A stretch of 45,474 nt of DNA from Rhodospirillaceae bacterium (GCA_018665815.1 JABJBP010000091.1:1-45474); one strand, 5' to 3'. Shown: positions 1 to 8,997, counted from the stretch's first letter. Numbers and translations are program-made. The notes: a model not told the origin generated them from the sequence alone.

Positions 1-65
1 CCAAACGGCGCGGCGGGACGAAGAAGGAAAAGATCGCCGGCAATAATATTAGCCGGACACTTTGT

Positions 66-648
<583 letters not shown>

Positions 649-919
649 TCAGGAATTGGTGGGAATGTCCGAAGTCCGTTACGTATACGCGTTTGAGCTT
701 CGAGGGGCCGTATACGTAACGGGATTTTTAGCGAATCAGGCGGGCGGGGATTGCGAAATTCCGTTAGGGCAGCCTCTGACCTCCTTTGATGACCCAAGGC
801 GGTCTTTGGAGCCTCTGCGTTTCAACTGCTGCTTTGTGATCAGTGTTCTGGCAGTCGGGGAATCGGGACGTCGTTGCCGCGACATGCTGGATACGCAAGG
901 CAATGTCTGAAAATGCCAT
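649..919. repeat. Non-coding stretch with 14-bp perfect inverted repeat
   Basis: No convincing gene is visible between the integrase remnant and the hemerythrin gene. The stretch contains a perfect inverted repeat, CCGTTACGTATACG (676-689) and its complement (709-722), around a 19-base spacer. It begins where the integrase similarity stops, so it may belong to the sequence that replaced the integrase 5' half. The arms do not carry integron attC core sites, and no transposase is visible. Confidence 0.6.
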
Positions 920-1357
920 TTAGCTTTTGATTAATTTCAAATCCTCAAGGTCGCGGCTTTCTTCAATGTAGTCACTTAATTTTAAGTCAGAATGCAACAC
1001 GTGATCCAAAAGCCAATGCTGGAGCAACTCCGAGGTTCGAAACGCGAGCGCACCCAAAGGTGTATCACTATCGGTCTCGACATTTTTTATCAATTCATCT
1101 AGTTGCTTCAACAAATCTTGGTGTTCTTTTTTATGTCCTTCGTAGAAAGGATAATTGACCCACAGTTGCAGTCCCTCCTCGCGACGGAAATGCGTTTTTG
1201 CATAAAATTTCAAGGTAAATAAAATTTCCATGCCCTGCTCGCGGGTCAGCCCGCGCTCAGCAAATTTTTCAAACTGGTTGATAATCTCGATGAGATGCTT
1301 GTGATCCTGATCAATCACGCCACCATCGACGCTCATCTTTTTTCGCCAGTGGATCAT
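920..1357 (-). CDS. Bacteriohemerythrin
   Basis: This 145-residue four-helix O2-binding protein has a non-heme diiron site. All expected ligands are visible with family spacing: H19 (DQDHKH), H56 and E60 (HFRRE), H75 and H79 (HKKEH), and H119 and D124 (HVLHSD). There is no signal peptide, so it should be cytoplasmic. Proteins of this family carry or sense oxygen, often in microaerophilic or motile bacteria. It stands alone between recombinase remnants in a lower-GC stretch and may be cargo of the degraded island. It ends in a charged tail without extra domains. The family call is firm, but the physiological role is not shown by the sequence. Confidence 0.93.
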   Translation of the reverse strand: MIHWRKKMSVDGGVIDQDHKHLIEIINQFEKFAERGLTREQGMEILFTLKFYAKTHFRREEGLQLWVNYPFYEGHKKEHQDLLKQLDELIKNVETDSDTPLGALAFRTSELLQHWLLDHVLHSDLKLSDYIEESRDLEDLKLIKS

Positions 1358-1954
1358 TTCTCTAACCAGTCATCCATGCTGTTTATTTTCAATTCTTGTG
1401 GTCGGTCCGGATGAGTTGCCACCCTTATGACACCTTATATCATCTGAAAAAACCCAACGGCCAATATCGAAATTTGAAAAACTATTCTACCCCGCATCAT
1501 TCGGCTTCGAAACAGGCTGGGGCAGTTCCGAAAGCCCAATTTCTTTTGACGGACCGTTGCCCGATCGACCGCAACTCTATCGAGGGCGACGTCATCGACA
1601 CTCAAACTCATTACGGCGCATCCACGCAGTTTGCTGGCGATCGCGAGGTCGAGCAAAGACAGACCAAAGGTGCGCCTATTGGGTTGTCGTGTTGCCCTGA
1701 TCGCCCAAACGTGGTTCCGCAGCAATGGTGTCTAATGTCAGATCAGTTTGCCGTTATCCCATGGCACATGCCGTATGGTGGGAATCTTGAATAATCCTTG
1801 ATCCGTCTCCCTATTTTTGAGGTGCATCAGCGGTCATTTCACTTTGCCAAAAAGTAGCTACTGATGACATGTATCAAGGCGCTAATGCATCAAAAGTAGT
1901 AACTTAATAAGCAATTACACGGTGTTTCGGCTCAGCAAATTGTGGCGGAGTGAA
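1358..1954. other. Low-GC intergenic stretch with a recombinase relic
   Basis: Apart from the recombinase remnant at 1435-1725 I see no gene here. The part after 1795 is AT-rich and gives no clear promoter or repeat, only the ribosome binding site of the next gene at 1947-1950. Confidence 0.5.
1435..1725 (-). pseudogene. Fragment of a second tyrosine-type recombinase
   Basis: The first half reads HVWAIRATRQ, then LLDLAIASKLRGCAVMSLSV and DRATVRQKK. This is the middle portion of a widespread alphaproteobacterial integrase family (recalled pattern: HVWAIR, DLAIDSKLRGCD, then RATVRQKKTGRPV). After RQKK the similarity is lost and the frame runs into unrelated residues. No RHT or catalytic-Tyr segment follows in any frame, so the catalytic half is missing. 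The fragment is different in sequence from the integrase remnant beside the tRNA, so at least two elements have decayed here. Assignment is by recalled family pattern only. Confidence 0.6.
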
Positions 1955-2281
1955 ATGTCATACTTTGAACAGCTAGCAACAGTCAGCCATCCATCGCCAA
2001 TTTTTCTCTTCCGTAATGAATTGTTTGTCGTTGCAGGCAGCACGTTTAATACAAAAGAACATATATGGAATATTAAGATTGATATGACAGCTTTAAATAA
2101 ACTGAAAACCAGCACCAAAACACGGTTCAGTGCACTGGAAACCGATCAACAAAGGCGCCGGGGGAACGGTTTGAAGAGGATGATCCTCCCGGAAGGGTAT
2201 CGAGAATTTTATATTTCCCTTAGAACCGATTGGACGCCCATCCGGCGAGTTTTTTTATTGGATCATCCCCGGCGGAATTAA
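1955..2281 (+). CDS. Hypothetical protein, 108 residues
   Basis: I do not recognise this protein. The ATG at 1955 is preceded by GGAG (1947-1950) at a 4-base spacing, better than the in-frame GTG at 1922. The product begins MSYFEQLATVSHPSPIFLF, has no signal peptide or membrane segment, and is basic toward its end (QRRRGNGLKRM). Codon use and base composition are more AT-rich than the genes to its right, like the rest of the 0.9-2.3 kb scar. Its stop abuts, with no gap, the stop of the convergent arsJ gene. It may be a small island cargo gene or a chance frame. Confidence 0.45.
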   Translation: MSYFEQLATVSHPSPIFLFRNELFVVAGSTFNTKEHIWNIKIDMTALNKLKTSTKTRFSALETDQQRRRGNGLKRMILPEGYREFYISLRTDWTPIRRVFLLDHPRRN

Positions 2282-3520
2282 TCACCGCGCGCCAAGCCCT
2301 TGTTCAGTTTTGGAAGCGAACCCAAGCGCCAAGGTAAATATCGCCGCGATGACAAGCATGCCGGCCGCCACGGCGAGACAGCCGGTAATCCCACCCCATT
2401 GATAGGCCAAACCCGAAAACACCGTGCCCCCCAGGCGGCCGGCGGCGTTGGCCATGTAATAAAACCCGACATTCAACGCGACCTGATCGGCGGTGGTCAG
2501 GGCCAGGATCAGATACGAATGCACGGCGGAATTGACGGCGAAGACAAACCCGAACACGCCGAGCCCGACAATCAACGTCATCGCCGGCGGCCATCCCGCA
2601 TGCAGCGCGCCGGCGATACACGCCGTGACGATGACAAGTGCGAACACCCAAAATTGCGCCGCCTTGATTTCCGTTGTTCGCCCGTCCGACGAGCGTTTGG
2701 TCAGGCTTGGCGCCAGCCCTTGAACAAATCCATATCCGATCACCCAGGCCGCCATGAACGTACCGACAGCGGTAAAACTCCAGCCCAACACGCCATGCAG
2801 ATAGACCGGCAGGCCAACCACGAACCAGACATCGCGGGCGCCGAACAAAAAGACCCGGGCCGCTGCAAGCCGGTTAATGGCCGGTGATTTCGACATTATT
2901 TCGCTGAATTTGGTTTTCGCCTTGGCGACGCCCATGTCAGTAGGCAGCAGCACGGCGGCGGCGGCCAGAATAGCTGCGAGGCACGCCGCCATCAGCCAGA
3001 GCGCCGAGGCGAACCCCATGGTTGCCAATAGGAAACCGCCTAAGAAAAACCCGACGCCCTTCAGCGCATTTTTCGAGCCGGTCAACATCGCGACCCATTT
3101 GAACAACGTCCCATGAGCGTCATCAGCGACGACCAGTTTGACGGCGCTTTTCGAACTCATTTTAGAGAAGTCCTTGGCGACGCCGGACACCCCCTGGACG
3201 ATCAACACGTAAGCCACCGACAATCCTTTCGGCCATGCCGGATCGAGTGCTGAGAGCGCCAACAGTGCTGCGACCTGTAACGAAAGCCCCAGATACAGCG
3301 TCAACTTGAGGCCGAAGCGCGACCCGATCCAACCGCCCAAGAGATTGGTCACCATGCCCATAAATTCATAGAGAACGAACAACGTCGCCAATTCGAAGGG
3401 CGTGTAGCCGAGCGCATGAAAATGCAACAGCACCAGCATCCGGAGCGCGCCATCAGTCAGCGTGAACCCCCAATAGGCGGCAGTGACGACGGCGTAATTT
3501 CGGATATCTGTGCCTGCCAT
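2282..3520 (-). CDS. arsJ: ArsJ, organoarsenical efflux permease (MFS)
   Basis: This 412-residue integral membrane protein of the major facilitator superfamily has about 12 hydrophobic segments and begins MAGTDIRNYAVVTAAYWGF. Its length and its place directly downstream of a GAPDH gene in an arsR-led operon match ArsJ, which exports 1-arseno-3-phosphoglycerate made by the neighbouring GAPDH and so removes arsenate from the cell. The start lies 9 bp after the GAPDH stop, so the two are almost certainly cotranscribed. It is the last gene of the operon. Function is inferred from family resemblance plus context. Another MFS substrate is possible but unlikely given the partner gene. Confidence 0.88.
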   Translation of the reverse strand: MAGTDIRNYAVVTAAYWGFTLTDGALRMLVLLHFHALGYTPFELATLFVLYEFMGMVTNLLGGWIGSRFGLKLTLYLGLSLQVAALLALSALDPAWPKGLSVAYVLIVQGVSGVAKDFSKMSSKSAVKLVVADDAHGTLFKWVAMLTGSKNALKGVGFFLGGFLLATMGFASALWLMAACLAAILAAAAVLLPTDMGVAKAKTKFSEIMSKSPAINRLAAARVFLFGARDVWFVVGLPVYLHGVLGWSFTAVGTFMAAWVIGYGFVQGLAPSLTKRSSDGRTTEIKAAQFWVFALVIVTACIAGALHAGWPPAMTLIVGLGVFGFVFAVNSAVHSYLILALTTADQVALNVGFYYMANAAGRLGGTVFSGLAYQWGGITGCLAVAAGMLVIAAIFTLALGFASKTEQGLGAR

Positions 3521-3529
3521 CCGCCGTCC

Positions 3530-4549
3530 TTACTTGCCTGGGGCCATACCCGCGACCATACGCGCGATGTCCATCATCCGGTTCACGTAGCCCCACTCAT
3601 TGTCATACCAGGCAAAAATTTTGAGATGCGTGCCATCGACGACCATGGTTGAAGGGCCATCGATGATGACCGAAAGCGGGTCGCCCACGAAGTCCGACGA
3701 CACCAGGGGCCGGTTCTCCAAACCCATGATACCATTGAGTTCCCCGGCGGCGGCCTCAACAAACAATTCGTTGACCTCATCCGCCGTCACCGGTCGCGCG
3801 ACCTCGAAGACACAATCGGTCAGCGAGCCGTTGAGCGTCGGGACCCGAACCGCGTGGCCGTTCAAGCGGCCCTTCAGTTCCGGATAAATGATGGTGATCG
3901 CGGTCGCCGAGCCGGTGGTGGTGGGGATCAGCGCATTTAGGCCTGAACGCGCCCGGCGTAGGTCCTTATGCGGCGCATCCACCATAACTTGCGTATTGGT
4001 GACGTCGTGGATGGTGGTCATGGATCCCCGAACAATGCCGATGTTTTCGTGCACGACCTTGACGACCGGCGCTAGGCAGTTGGTGGTGCACGACGCCGCG
4101 GTTAGCAGGTGATGTTCGTCCGGGTCATAGAGATCATGATTGATCCCATAGACCAGATTGAGCGCGCCTTCGGTTTTGACCGGCGCGGCGACGATGACTT
4201 TTTTGACCCCGCGCTGGAAATACGGCGCCAGCGCCTCGGTCGTCTTAAACTTACCGGTGCACTCGAGCACCATATCAACGTCCAGCGCCGCCCAGTCCAG
4301 ATCGCCGGGCTGGCTGACTTCCGTGAACCCCAAGGTTTTTCCGTCGATACTCACGCTTTCTTCGGTGAACCCAATCCGGTTGTCCCAACGGCCCTGGACC
4401 GTATCGAACTCAAGAAGGTGCGCGGCGCATTCAGGCCCGCCACGGATCTCATTGATGTGCACGAACTCAATGCCGGGCGTTCCCCAACCGGCGCGGAGCA
4501 CAAGCCGCCCCATACGACCAAACCCGTTAATTGCCACGCGTATACTCAT
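3530..4549 (-). CDS. ArsJ-associated glyceraldehyde-3-phosphate dehydrogenase
   Basis: This 339-residue GAPDH has the NAD-binding motif GFGRMGR (9-15), the catalytic motif SCTTNC with nucleophile C154, and the activating H181 in HDVTNTQ. The C-terminal EWGYVNRM is typical of the family. In arsJ operons this enzyme uses arsenate in place of phosphate to form 1-arseno-3-phosphoglycerate, which ArsJ then exports. The pairing with arsJ (9-bp gap) and arsR supports that role over a glycolytic one, although sequence alone cannot exclude glycolytic activity. The upstream CoA-transferase ends 46 bp before its start. Confidence 0.9.
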   Translation of the reverse strand: MSIRVAINGFGRMGRLVLRAGWGTPGIEFVHINEIRGGPECAAHLLEFDTVQGRWDNRIGFTEESVSIDGKTLGFTEVSQPGDLDWAALDVDMVLECTGKFKTTEALAPYFQRGVKKVIVAAPVKTEGALNLVYGINHDLYDPDEHHLLTAASCTTNCLAPVVKVVHENIGIVRGSMTTIHDVTNTQVMVDAPHKDLRRARSGLNALIPTTTGSATAITIIYPELKGRLNGHAVRVPTLNGSLTDCVFEVARPVTADEVNELFVEAAAGELNGIMGLENRPLVSSDFVGDPLSVIIDGPSTMVVDGTHLKIFAWYDNEWGYVNRMMDIARMVAGMAPGK

Positions 4550-4595
4550 CGCCTTACGCTCCGTTCCTTCAAATTTGCCGCCGGGAATGGCCCGG

Positions 4596-5822
4596 TTAAA
4601 TCAATCCAGCCGCTCTCAATTTATCGCGCTCATCTTCGCTGAGACCCAGCATTTCCTCCAAGACTTCATCGGTGTGCTGCCCCATGGTCGGCGGCGAACG
4701 ATTGTAGGCCGCAGGCGTTTCCGACATTTTTATCGGGTTGCCGATCAAGTCCACGGCGCCCTCGCCGGCCAACGGATGAGGCATGGAAATTTTCATCTCG
4801 CGGGCCTGCACGCCGGGATCATCAAACACCTGATCCACGGTATTGATCGGGCAACATGACACGCCGGCCTTCTCCAAGCCCTCAATCCAATGCGTTGACG
4901 ATTGGCGCTTGATGATCTCGGCCACGCAAGCGGTCACGTGACCCCGGTTTCGCACCCGGTCGGGGTTGGTCGCAAATTTCGGGTCATCCAATAAGTCCAA
5001 ACAGTCGGCGAATGCACAGAACCGCTTGAACTGTTCGTCATTGTTGGCCGCCAGGACAATAAATCCATCCGCCGTCTCAAACGCCTGATAGGGCACGGAG
5101 TTGGGATGCGCAGTCCCTAAGCGTTCGGGCACTTGCCCGCCGGTCAGATAATTGAGGCCTTGGTTGTAGAGCCACGCGACCTGGACATCGAGCAACCCCA
5201 GATCAATATGCTGGCCGACGCCCGCCTCATCGCGGTGGCGCAAGGCCGCCAGTATGGCCACCGAAGCATACATGCCGGTCATCACGTCATTGATCGCGAT
5301 GGGGACCTTCGCCGGTGCCCGGTCGGGCTCGCCGGTCATCGAAATCAAGCCGCCCATGCCCTGCGCCATCATGTCATAGCCGGGGCGATGCGCATAAGGC
5401 CCGGTCTGGCCGAAGCCGGTGATCGAGCAATAGACGAGGCTCGGAAATTCTTCTTTCAGATCATCATAGGACAACCCGTATTTGGCCAACCCGCCGACCT
5501 TGAAGTTCTCAGTCAGCACATCGCATTCACCCAGCATCTTTTTCACCAACGCTGCCCCTTCCGGCGCCGCCACGTTGATCGTCACCGAGCGTTTGTTGCG
5601 GTTGGCAGACAGGTAATAAGCGCTTTCCGTTGTCTCTTCGCCGTCGGCGCCCGCCACGAACGGCGGCCCCCAGGTTCGGGTCTCATCGCCGACGCCGGGG
5701 CGTTCGATCTTAATGACGTCAGCGCCCAAATCGGCCAGCAATTGGGTGCAAGACGGCCCCGCAAGGACGCGGCTCAAATCGAGGATACGAATGCCCTGAA
5801 GGGCGCCAGTTTGCTCAACCAT
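4596..5822 (-). CDS. Class III (CaiB/BaiF family) CoA-transferase inside the ars operon
   Basis: This 408-residue CoA-transferase is related to formyl-CoA transferase and carnitine CoA-transferase. It shows the N-terminal [22 protein letters not shown] and the segment [10 protein letters not shown], whose D179 aligns with the catalytic aspartate (Asp169 of formyl-CoA transferase) that forms the acyl anhydride. Length is normal and the frame is intact. Such enzymes move CoA between carboxylic acids. The gene starts 3 bp after the arsR stop and precedes GAPDH and arsJ, so it is in the arsenic-responsive transcript. No such enzyme belongs to the described arsR-GAPDH-arsJ pathway. It may be a passenger or an added step, and the substrate is unknown. 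Confidence 0.9.
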   Translation of the reverse strand: MVEQTGALQGIRILDLSRVLAGPSCTQLLADLGADVIKIERPGVGDETRTWGPPFVAGADGEETTESAYYLSANRNKRSVTINVAAPEGAALVKKMLGECDVLTENFKVGGLAKYGLSYDDLKEEFPSLVYCSITGFGQTGPYAHRPGYDMMAQGMGGLISMTGEPDRAPAKVPIAINDVMTGMYASVAILAALRHRDEAGVGQHIDLGLLDVQVAWLYNQGLNYLTGGQVPERLGTAHPNSVPYQAFETADGFIVLAANNDEQFKRFCAFADCLDLLDDPKFATNPDRVRNRGHVTACVAEIIKRQSSTHWIEGLEKAGVSCCPINTVDQVFDDPGVQAREMKISMPHPLAGEGAVDLIGNPIKMSETPAAYNRSPPTMGQHTDEVLEEMLGLSEDERDKLRAAGLI

Positions 5823-5825
5823 CGT

Positions 5826-6158
5826 TCAACCCATATTTGAAAATGACGTGGAATTCGAAGCGGCGGGACCGACGCTCTTCGAGCAGCAGTCTTCGCGCAA
5901 GAAATCCGCCAAAAGATCGACCGCTTCGGTGTTGGCGGTGTATATCAACGACCGCCCATCACGCGTGCTCTGAATGAGCCCGGCGTGTTTGAGCTGATTG
6001 AGATGAAACGACAGCGTCGCGCCGGGCAACTTCAAAAGCTCACCGATTTTCCCTGCCGGCAAACCATCCGGCTGATATTCGACAAGGGCGCGAAATATAT
6101 CGAGACGGGTCTCCTGGGCCAACGCCGCAAGCGCCTCAATGGCAGTGGTTTTTTCCAT
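5826..6158 (-). CDS. arsR: ArsR-family arsenic-responsive repressor
   Basis: This 110-residue winged-helix repressor carries the DNA-binding helices over about residues 33-62 (LPAGKIGELLKLPGATLSFH). A vicinal pair C91-C92 lies in FLREDCCSKS near the C terminus, as in ArsR proteins that bind As(III) through C-terminal cysteines. I place the start at the ATG at 6158, with GGAAAG 7 bases upstream, rather than at codons further upstream that lack a ribosome binding site and lie within the promoter. It leads the operon arsR - CoA-transferase - GAPDH - arsJ, with 3 bp to the next gene. It should repress its own promoter until arsenite binds. Confidence 0.92.
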   Translation of the reverse strand: MEKTTAIEALAALAQETRLDIFRALVEYQPDGLPAGKIGELLKLPGATLSFHLNQLKHAGLIQSTRDGRSLIYTANTEAVDLLADFLREDCCSKSVGPAASNSTSFSNMG

Positions 6159-6172
6159 AAGCGATCTTTCCA

Positions 6173-6215
6173 TATTTATAGAAATAAGAATCGCCCACCC
6201 CCCGCCGCCTGTCAA
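6173..6215 (-). promoter_or_regulatory. ars operon promoter and candidate ArsR operator
   Basis: On the minus strand a consensus -35 box TTGACA (6215-6210) is followed after 17 bases by GATTCT (6192-6187), a weak -10. Just downstream lies a 5-4-5 dyad, TATTT-CTAT-AAATA (6173-6186), centred about 20 bp before the arsR start. Its position between promoter and gene suits a repressor operator. Operator identity is inferred. Confidence 0.5.
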
Positions 6216-6314
6216 CCGGTAGAGGCGGCACCACGGCCCGCCCGCGCACGAAAACCGGGGTCAAAACCCAAAGAGCTTCAATCACTTGACAAAAAAATGA
6301 CGGAACCAACCTAA

Positions 6315-6752
6315 ATTTTCGCCCCTGGGGAAGAATGGTGCGGTTCCGTCTCAAGCGGGATTGGGATGGCCGGTACGGTTTCGCAAACGTTAGTCGTTCT
6401 CGAACGCAAAAAGCTGATCGTTAAGAAATCCGACCCAAAAGATCGACGAAATGTTCAATTGGAGCTGACCCCCGCTGGCCGCCTGTTGCTGGATGATGAT
6501 CCAATCATGGCGGTCAGAAACAATGCGACCGCGCTTGGCGAAACCAACGAGGTCGCGCTATTGGCGGGATTGAAGCGGTTGCTGCACGTGACGCTTGAAG
6601 AACGCGGCGGTCGTGCTTTTGGTGTGTGCCACAGTTGCAAATATTTTCTACAGGCCGCAGAGGGGGGCGCTATTCATAGATGCGCATTATTGGATGCCCC
6701 GCTTTCGGACGAAGACAGCGAGCAAATCTGCGTTGAGAATGTCTTTGGTTGA
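6315..6752 (+). pseudogene. MarR-family regulator lacking its N-terminal part, with a Cys-rich tail
   Basis: The readable part begins inside the recognition helix (GMAGTVSQTLVVLERKKLI), continues through the wing (KKSDPKDRRNVQLELTPAGR) and ends with a cysteine cluster: GVCHSCKYF, HRCALLDAPLS and ICVENV. The first roughly 50-60 residues of a MarR fold are missing. The frame is closed by TAA at 6312-6314 and no other frame supplies the rest, so the gene looks 5'-truncated. The first ATG in frame is at 6366. A TTGACA box at 6286-6291 lies upstream without a good -10. Other MarR proteins with this four-Cys tail exist, and the tail probably binds metal. It sits back to back with the ars operon. 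It could be expressed as a fragment, but a truncated helix-turn-helix would not bind DNA normally. Confidence 0.65.
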
Positions 6753-6851
6753 GCCCAAGTGTGGGGTTGAGGCAAGTGTGGCTTTTGAATATTGAGCATT
6801 GAGGGCACGACCCCCATTCCCATGGGATGCGGTCATATCCCCGCTGCACCC

Positions 6852-7859
6852 CTACTCCGCCGCCAGCCTCACTCCCGCATTCTGCGTGATCATTTGCCGG
6901 TTCAGGAGTTTGACGCAGGCGTAGACCGATTGGATCGCCGGCGCCGGGGTGTCGGTCAGCGCCGCCATTTCCAGCACCGCGCCGATGAGGGCTTCGATTT
7001 CGAGCGAGCGCCCCACCTCGACGTCTTGGAGCATGGACGTCTTATGCGCGCCGACGCTTTCGGCGCCGGCGATGCGTTTCTCAATGGTGTGGCGGAAGGT
7101 GACACCGAGTTTTTCGGCGGCGGCTTGGGATTCGGCCATCATTTGAGCGGCGAGGCTTCGGGTTTCCTTGAACCGGCAGATCTCTTCCAGCGTCGCGTGG
7201 GTGAGCGCGCTGATCGGGTTGAACGAGAGATTCCCCCAGGCCTTGAGCCAGATCTCGGATCGGATGTCATCCAAGATACGCGAACGGAAACCACAGTTGA
7301 CGAAGGTGTCGTGCAGCAATTGCACGCGTTCGGTCGCCGAGCCGTCCAGTTCGCCGACTGGGAACCGGTCGCCTTCGACGTGATGGATGACGCCGGGTTC
7401 CGGCACGTCGGCGGCGGGGTAGACGACGCAGCCGATGATCCGGTTGGAATCGATGTTCTTTTCCAGAACTTTGTCGGGGTCCAACGAGTCCAGCCGATGG
7501 CCGTCGTGGGGGCCACCGAGTTTGTGGAAATACCACCAGGGAATGCCGTTCTGGGCGGTGACGATCATCGTGTTGTCATGCATCAAATGACCGATGTCTT
7601 TCGCCACCTGATCGAAATAATGCGCCTTCAGGGCGAGGACGACGAGGTCTTGGGGCCCGGCGTCCCGGACGTTGTCGACGGCGTTGGCAACTTGGGCCGC
7701 GTGCTCGCTGCCGTCCTCCCAAATCAGTTTCAGGCCGTTTTGGCGGATGGCGTCCAGGTGGACACCCTGGTCAACGACCGTGATTTCTTCTCCTGCGAGC
7801 GCCAATTTGGCGCCCATCAATCCACCGATCGCGCCGGCGCCTACAATACAGATTTTCAT
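6852..7859 (-). CDS. 2-dehydropantoate 2-reductase (PanE/ApbA family)
   Basis: This 335-residue NADP-dependent reductase has the Rossmann motif GAGAIG at residues 7-12. The C-terminal domain carries EIWLKAWGNLSFNPISAL, containing the expected catalytic lysine, and HKTSMLQDVEVGRSLEIEAL, typical of the family. Ketopantoate reductase converts 2-dehydropantoate to pantoate in pantothenate synthesis, but many PanE-like paralogues act on other 2-oxo acids. The gene follows the fumarylacetoacetate-hydrolase-family gene on the same strand with a 43-bp gap, which suggests a catabolic pair rather than a vitamin gene. I therefore give no symbol. It should be cytoplasmic. Confidence 0.88.
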   Translation of the reverse strand: MKICIVGAGAIGGLMGAKLALAGEEITVVDQGVHLDAIRQNGLKLIWEDGSEHAAQVANAVDNVRDAGPQDLVVLALKAHYFDQVAKDIGHLMHDNTMIVTAQNGIPWWYFHKLGGPHDGHRLDSLDPDKVLEKNIDSNRIIGCVVYPAADVPEPGVIHHVEGDRFPVGELDGSATERVQLLHDTFVNCGFRSRILDDIRSEIWLKAWGNLSFNPISALTHATLEEICRFKETRSLAAQMMAESQAAAEKLGVTFRHTIEKRIAGAESVGAHKTSMLQDVEVGRSLEIEALIGAVLEMAALTDTPAPAIQSVYACVKLLNRQMITQNAGVRLAAE

Positions 7860-7902
7860 GTCGTCCTCCCATTCATGCGTCCGGCCCCCACCGGGCGCGT
7901 GT

Positions 7903-8676
7903 TTAATTCTCGAATGTATTGGCCAACGTGCCGATCCCGTCGATGATGATTTCCATGGTGTTCACAGGCTCCTTCATGGTCCCGACCCCGACGTTGGTGC
8001 CGCAGCAGATCACGTCACCGGCTTCTAGCGTTAAATCCCAACTGAGCAAGCTGACGACCTTGGCCGGCGCTAAGATCATGTCGCTGACCGGATAATTCTG
8101 GCGCTCATCGCCGTTGATGATGGTCCGCACGCTTAAAGTTCCCGGGTCCACGTCGTCGGCGATCACCGGGCCGAACACACCGAACCCGTCGAAGCCTTTT
8201 GAGCGCGTCCATTGGGCGAAGCTTTCGTCCTCGCCGATGATGTCGGCAGCGGTGATATCGTTGATACACGTGTAGCCGAAGATCGCGTCCGCGGCCTCCG
8301 CCTCATCGACGCAGCGACATGTCTTGCCGACGACAATGCCGATCTCGCCCTCATAGACGACCCGGCCGTCGTAGCCTTTCGGGCGGTGGATGGTTTCACC
8401 CGTGCCGATGAACGAGCTTGGGGGTTTGAAAAAGTACAACGGATGGGTCGGTTTGGCGTTGCCCACTTTGTCGGCCATCATGTGGTAATTGTTCCAAAGT
8501 GCGGGCATCTTGCCGGGCACGCAGGGCGTCAGCACCTTGACCGCGTCCAGGGCAACCGTCTCATCAGTGGCAGCAGCGCCGGCGAACATATCGCCGCCGT
8601 GGATGGTGATCATCTCGCCGTCGAGCGTCCCGAAGTCCATTCGGCCTTCATGCTCAAAACGTATCCAGTGCGCCAT
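7903..8676 (-). CDS. Fumarylacetoacetate hydrolase (FAH) family protein
   Basis: This 257-residue enzyme of the FAH/2-hydroxyhepta-2,4-diene-1,7-dioate isomerase family shows the metal-binding acids in YEGEIGIVVG (E109, E111) and CINDITAAD (D140), and the lysine of RSKGFD (K160). Members hydrolyse C-C bonds in beta-diketo acids or isomerise and decarboxylate ring-cleavage products, with Mg2+ or Mn2+. The gene is upstream of the PanE-like reductase on the same strand and is probably cotranscribed with it. The substrate cannot be read from the sequence. Confidence 0.9.
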   Translation of the reverse strand: MAHWIRFEHEGRMDFGTLDGEMITIHGGDMFAGAAATDETVALDAVKVLTPCVPGKMPALWNNYHMMADKVGNAKPTHPLYFFKPPSSFIGTGETIHRPKGYDGRVVYEGEIGIVVGKTCRCVDEAEAADAIFGYTCINDITAADIIGEDESFAQWTRSKGFDGFGVFGPVIADDVDPGTLSVRTIINGDERQNYPVSDMILAPAKVVSLLSWDLTLEAGDVICCGTNVGVGTMKEPVNTMEIIIDGIGTLANTFEN

Positions 8677-8997
8677 TATCGCCTCCCCATATTGTATTGA
8701 ATTTATTGTTTTTCATTCAGCAGGTCTTTTCGACCTCAAAAGGCCCAACCCGAAAAGGTAGGACATCATAGCACCGGGTTTTGATCCTGGGGTTCACAAT
8801 TTCTTGTCCGAGGCTGCAATAAACCCTTAGACGTAAAGGCCTGGGTGGCCGGGGCGTAAAAGCCTGGATGGCCGAGCCGTAAAAGGCTTGGACGGGCAAG
8901 ACGTAAAGGGCTTGGACGCCCGGCGCGCGGCCTATAAGTTACAGCCAAGGGCTCGGCGCAACTGCCCCGATCCATCCCAGACAACCGGAGAACTTTT
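8677..8997. other. Divergent intergenic region
   Basis: This 321-base gap separates the FAH-family gene (minus) from the aminotransferase (plus) and should hold both promoters. Its main visible structure is the tandem repeat array at 8832-8925. I see no open frame worth calling and no strong -35/-10 pair. Confidence 0.5.
8832..8925 (+). repeat. Four tandem 23-24 bp repeats with internal dyads
   Basis: Four units start CGTAAA at 8832, 8855, 8878 and 8902 (23, 23, 24 and about 24 bases). Units 1, 2 and 4 contain a short inverted repeat around a TGG core: GGCC-TGGGT-GGCC, GCC-TGGAT-GGC and GGGC-TTGGAC-GCCC. The bases that differ between units remain paired. The array ends about 73 bases before the aminotransferase start. 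There are no unique spacers, so it is not a CRISPR array. Confidence 0.8.

Noticed and set aside
676-722. Integron attC site
   Set aside because: The arms lack the R' and R'' core sequences, and no integron integrase is present; the nearby recombinases are phage-type.
1396-1794. Open frame of 132 codons on the plus strand
   Set aside because: It lies antisense to the second recombinase fragment, and its residues show no domain or coherent composition.
5133-5840. A 235-codon frame antisense to the CoA-transferase
   Set aside because: It is a GC-driven shadow with no motif; the CoA-transferase is clear on the other strand.
6792-7946. A 384-codon frame on the plus strand
   Set aside because: It is a shadow of the PanE-like gene in GC-rich DNA; the minus-strand frame has the clear Rossmann and catalytic motifs.
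8832-8925. Possible CRISPR array
   Set aside because: The repeats are directly adjacent, degenerate and without unique spacers, and no cas gene is present.
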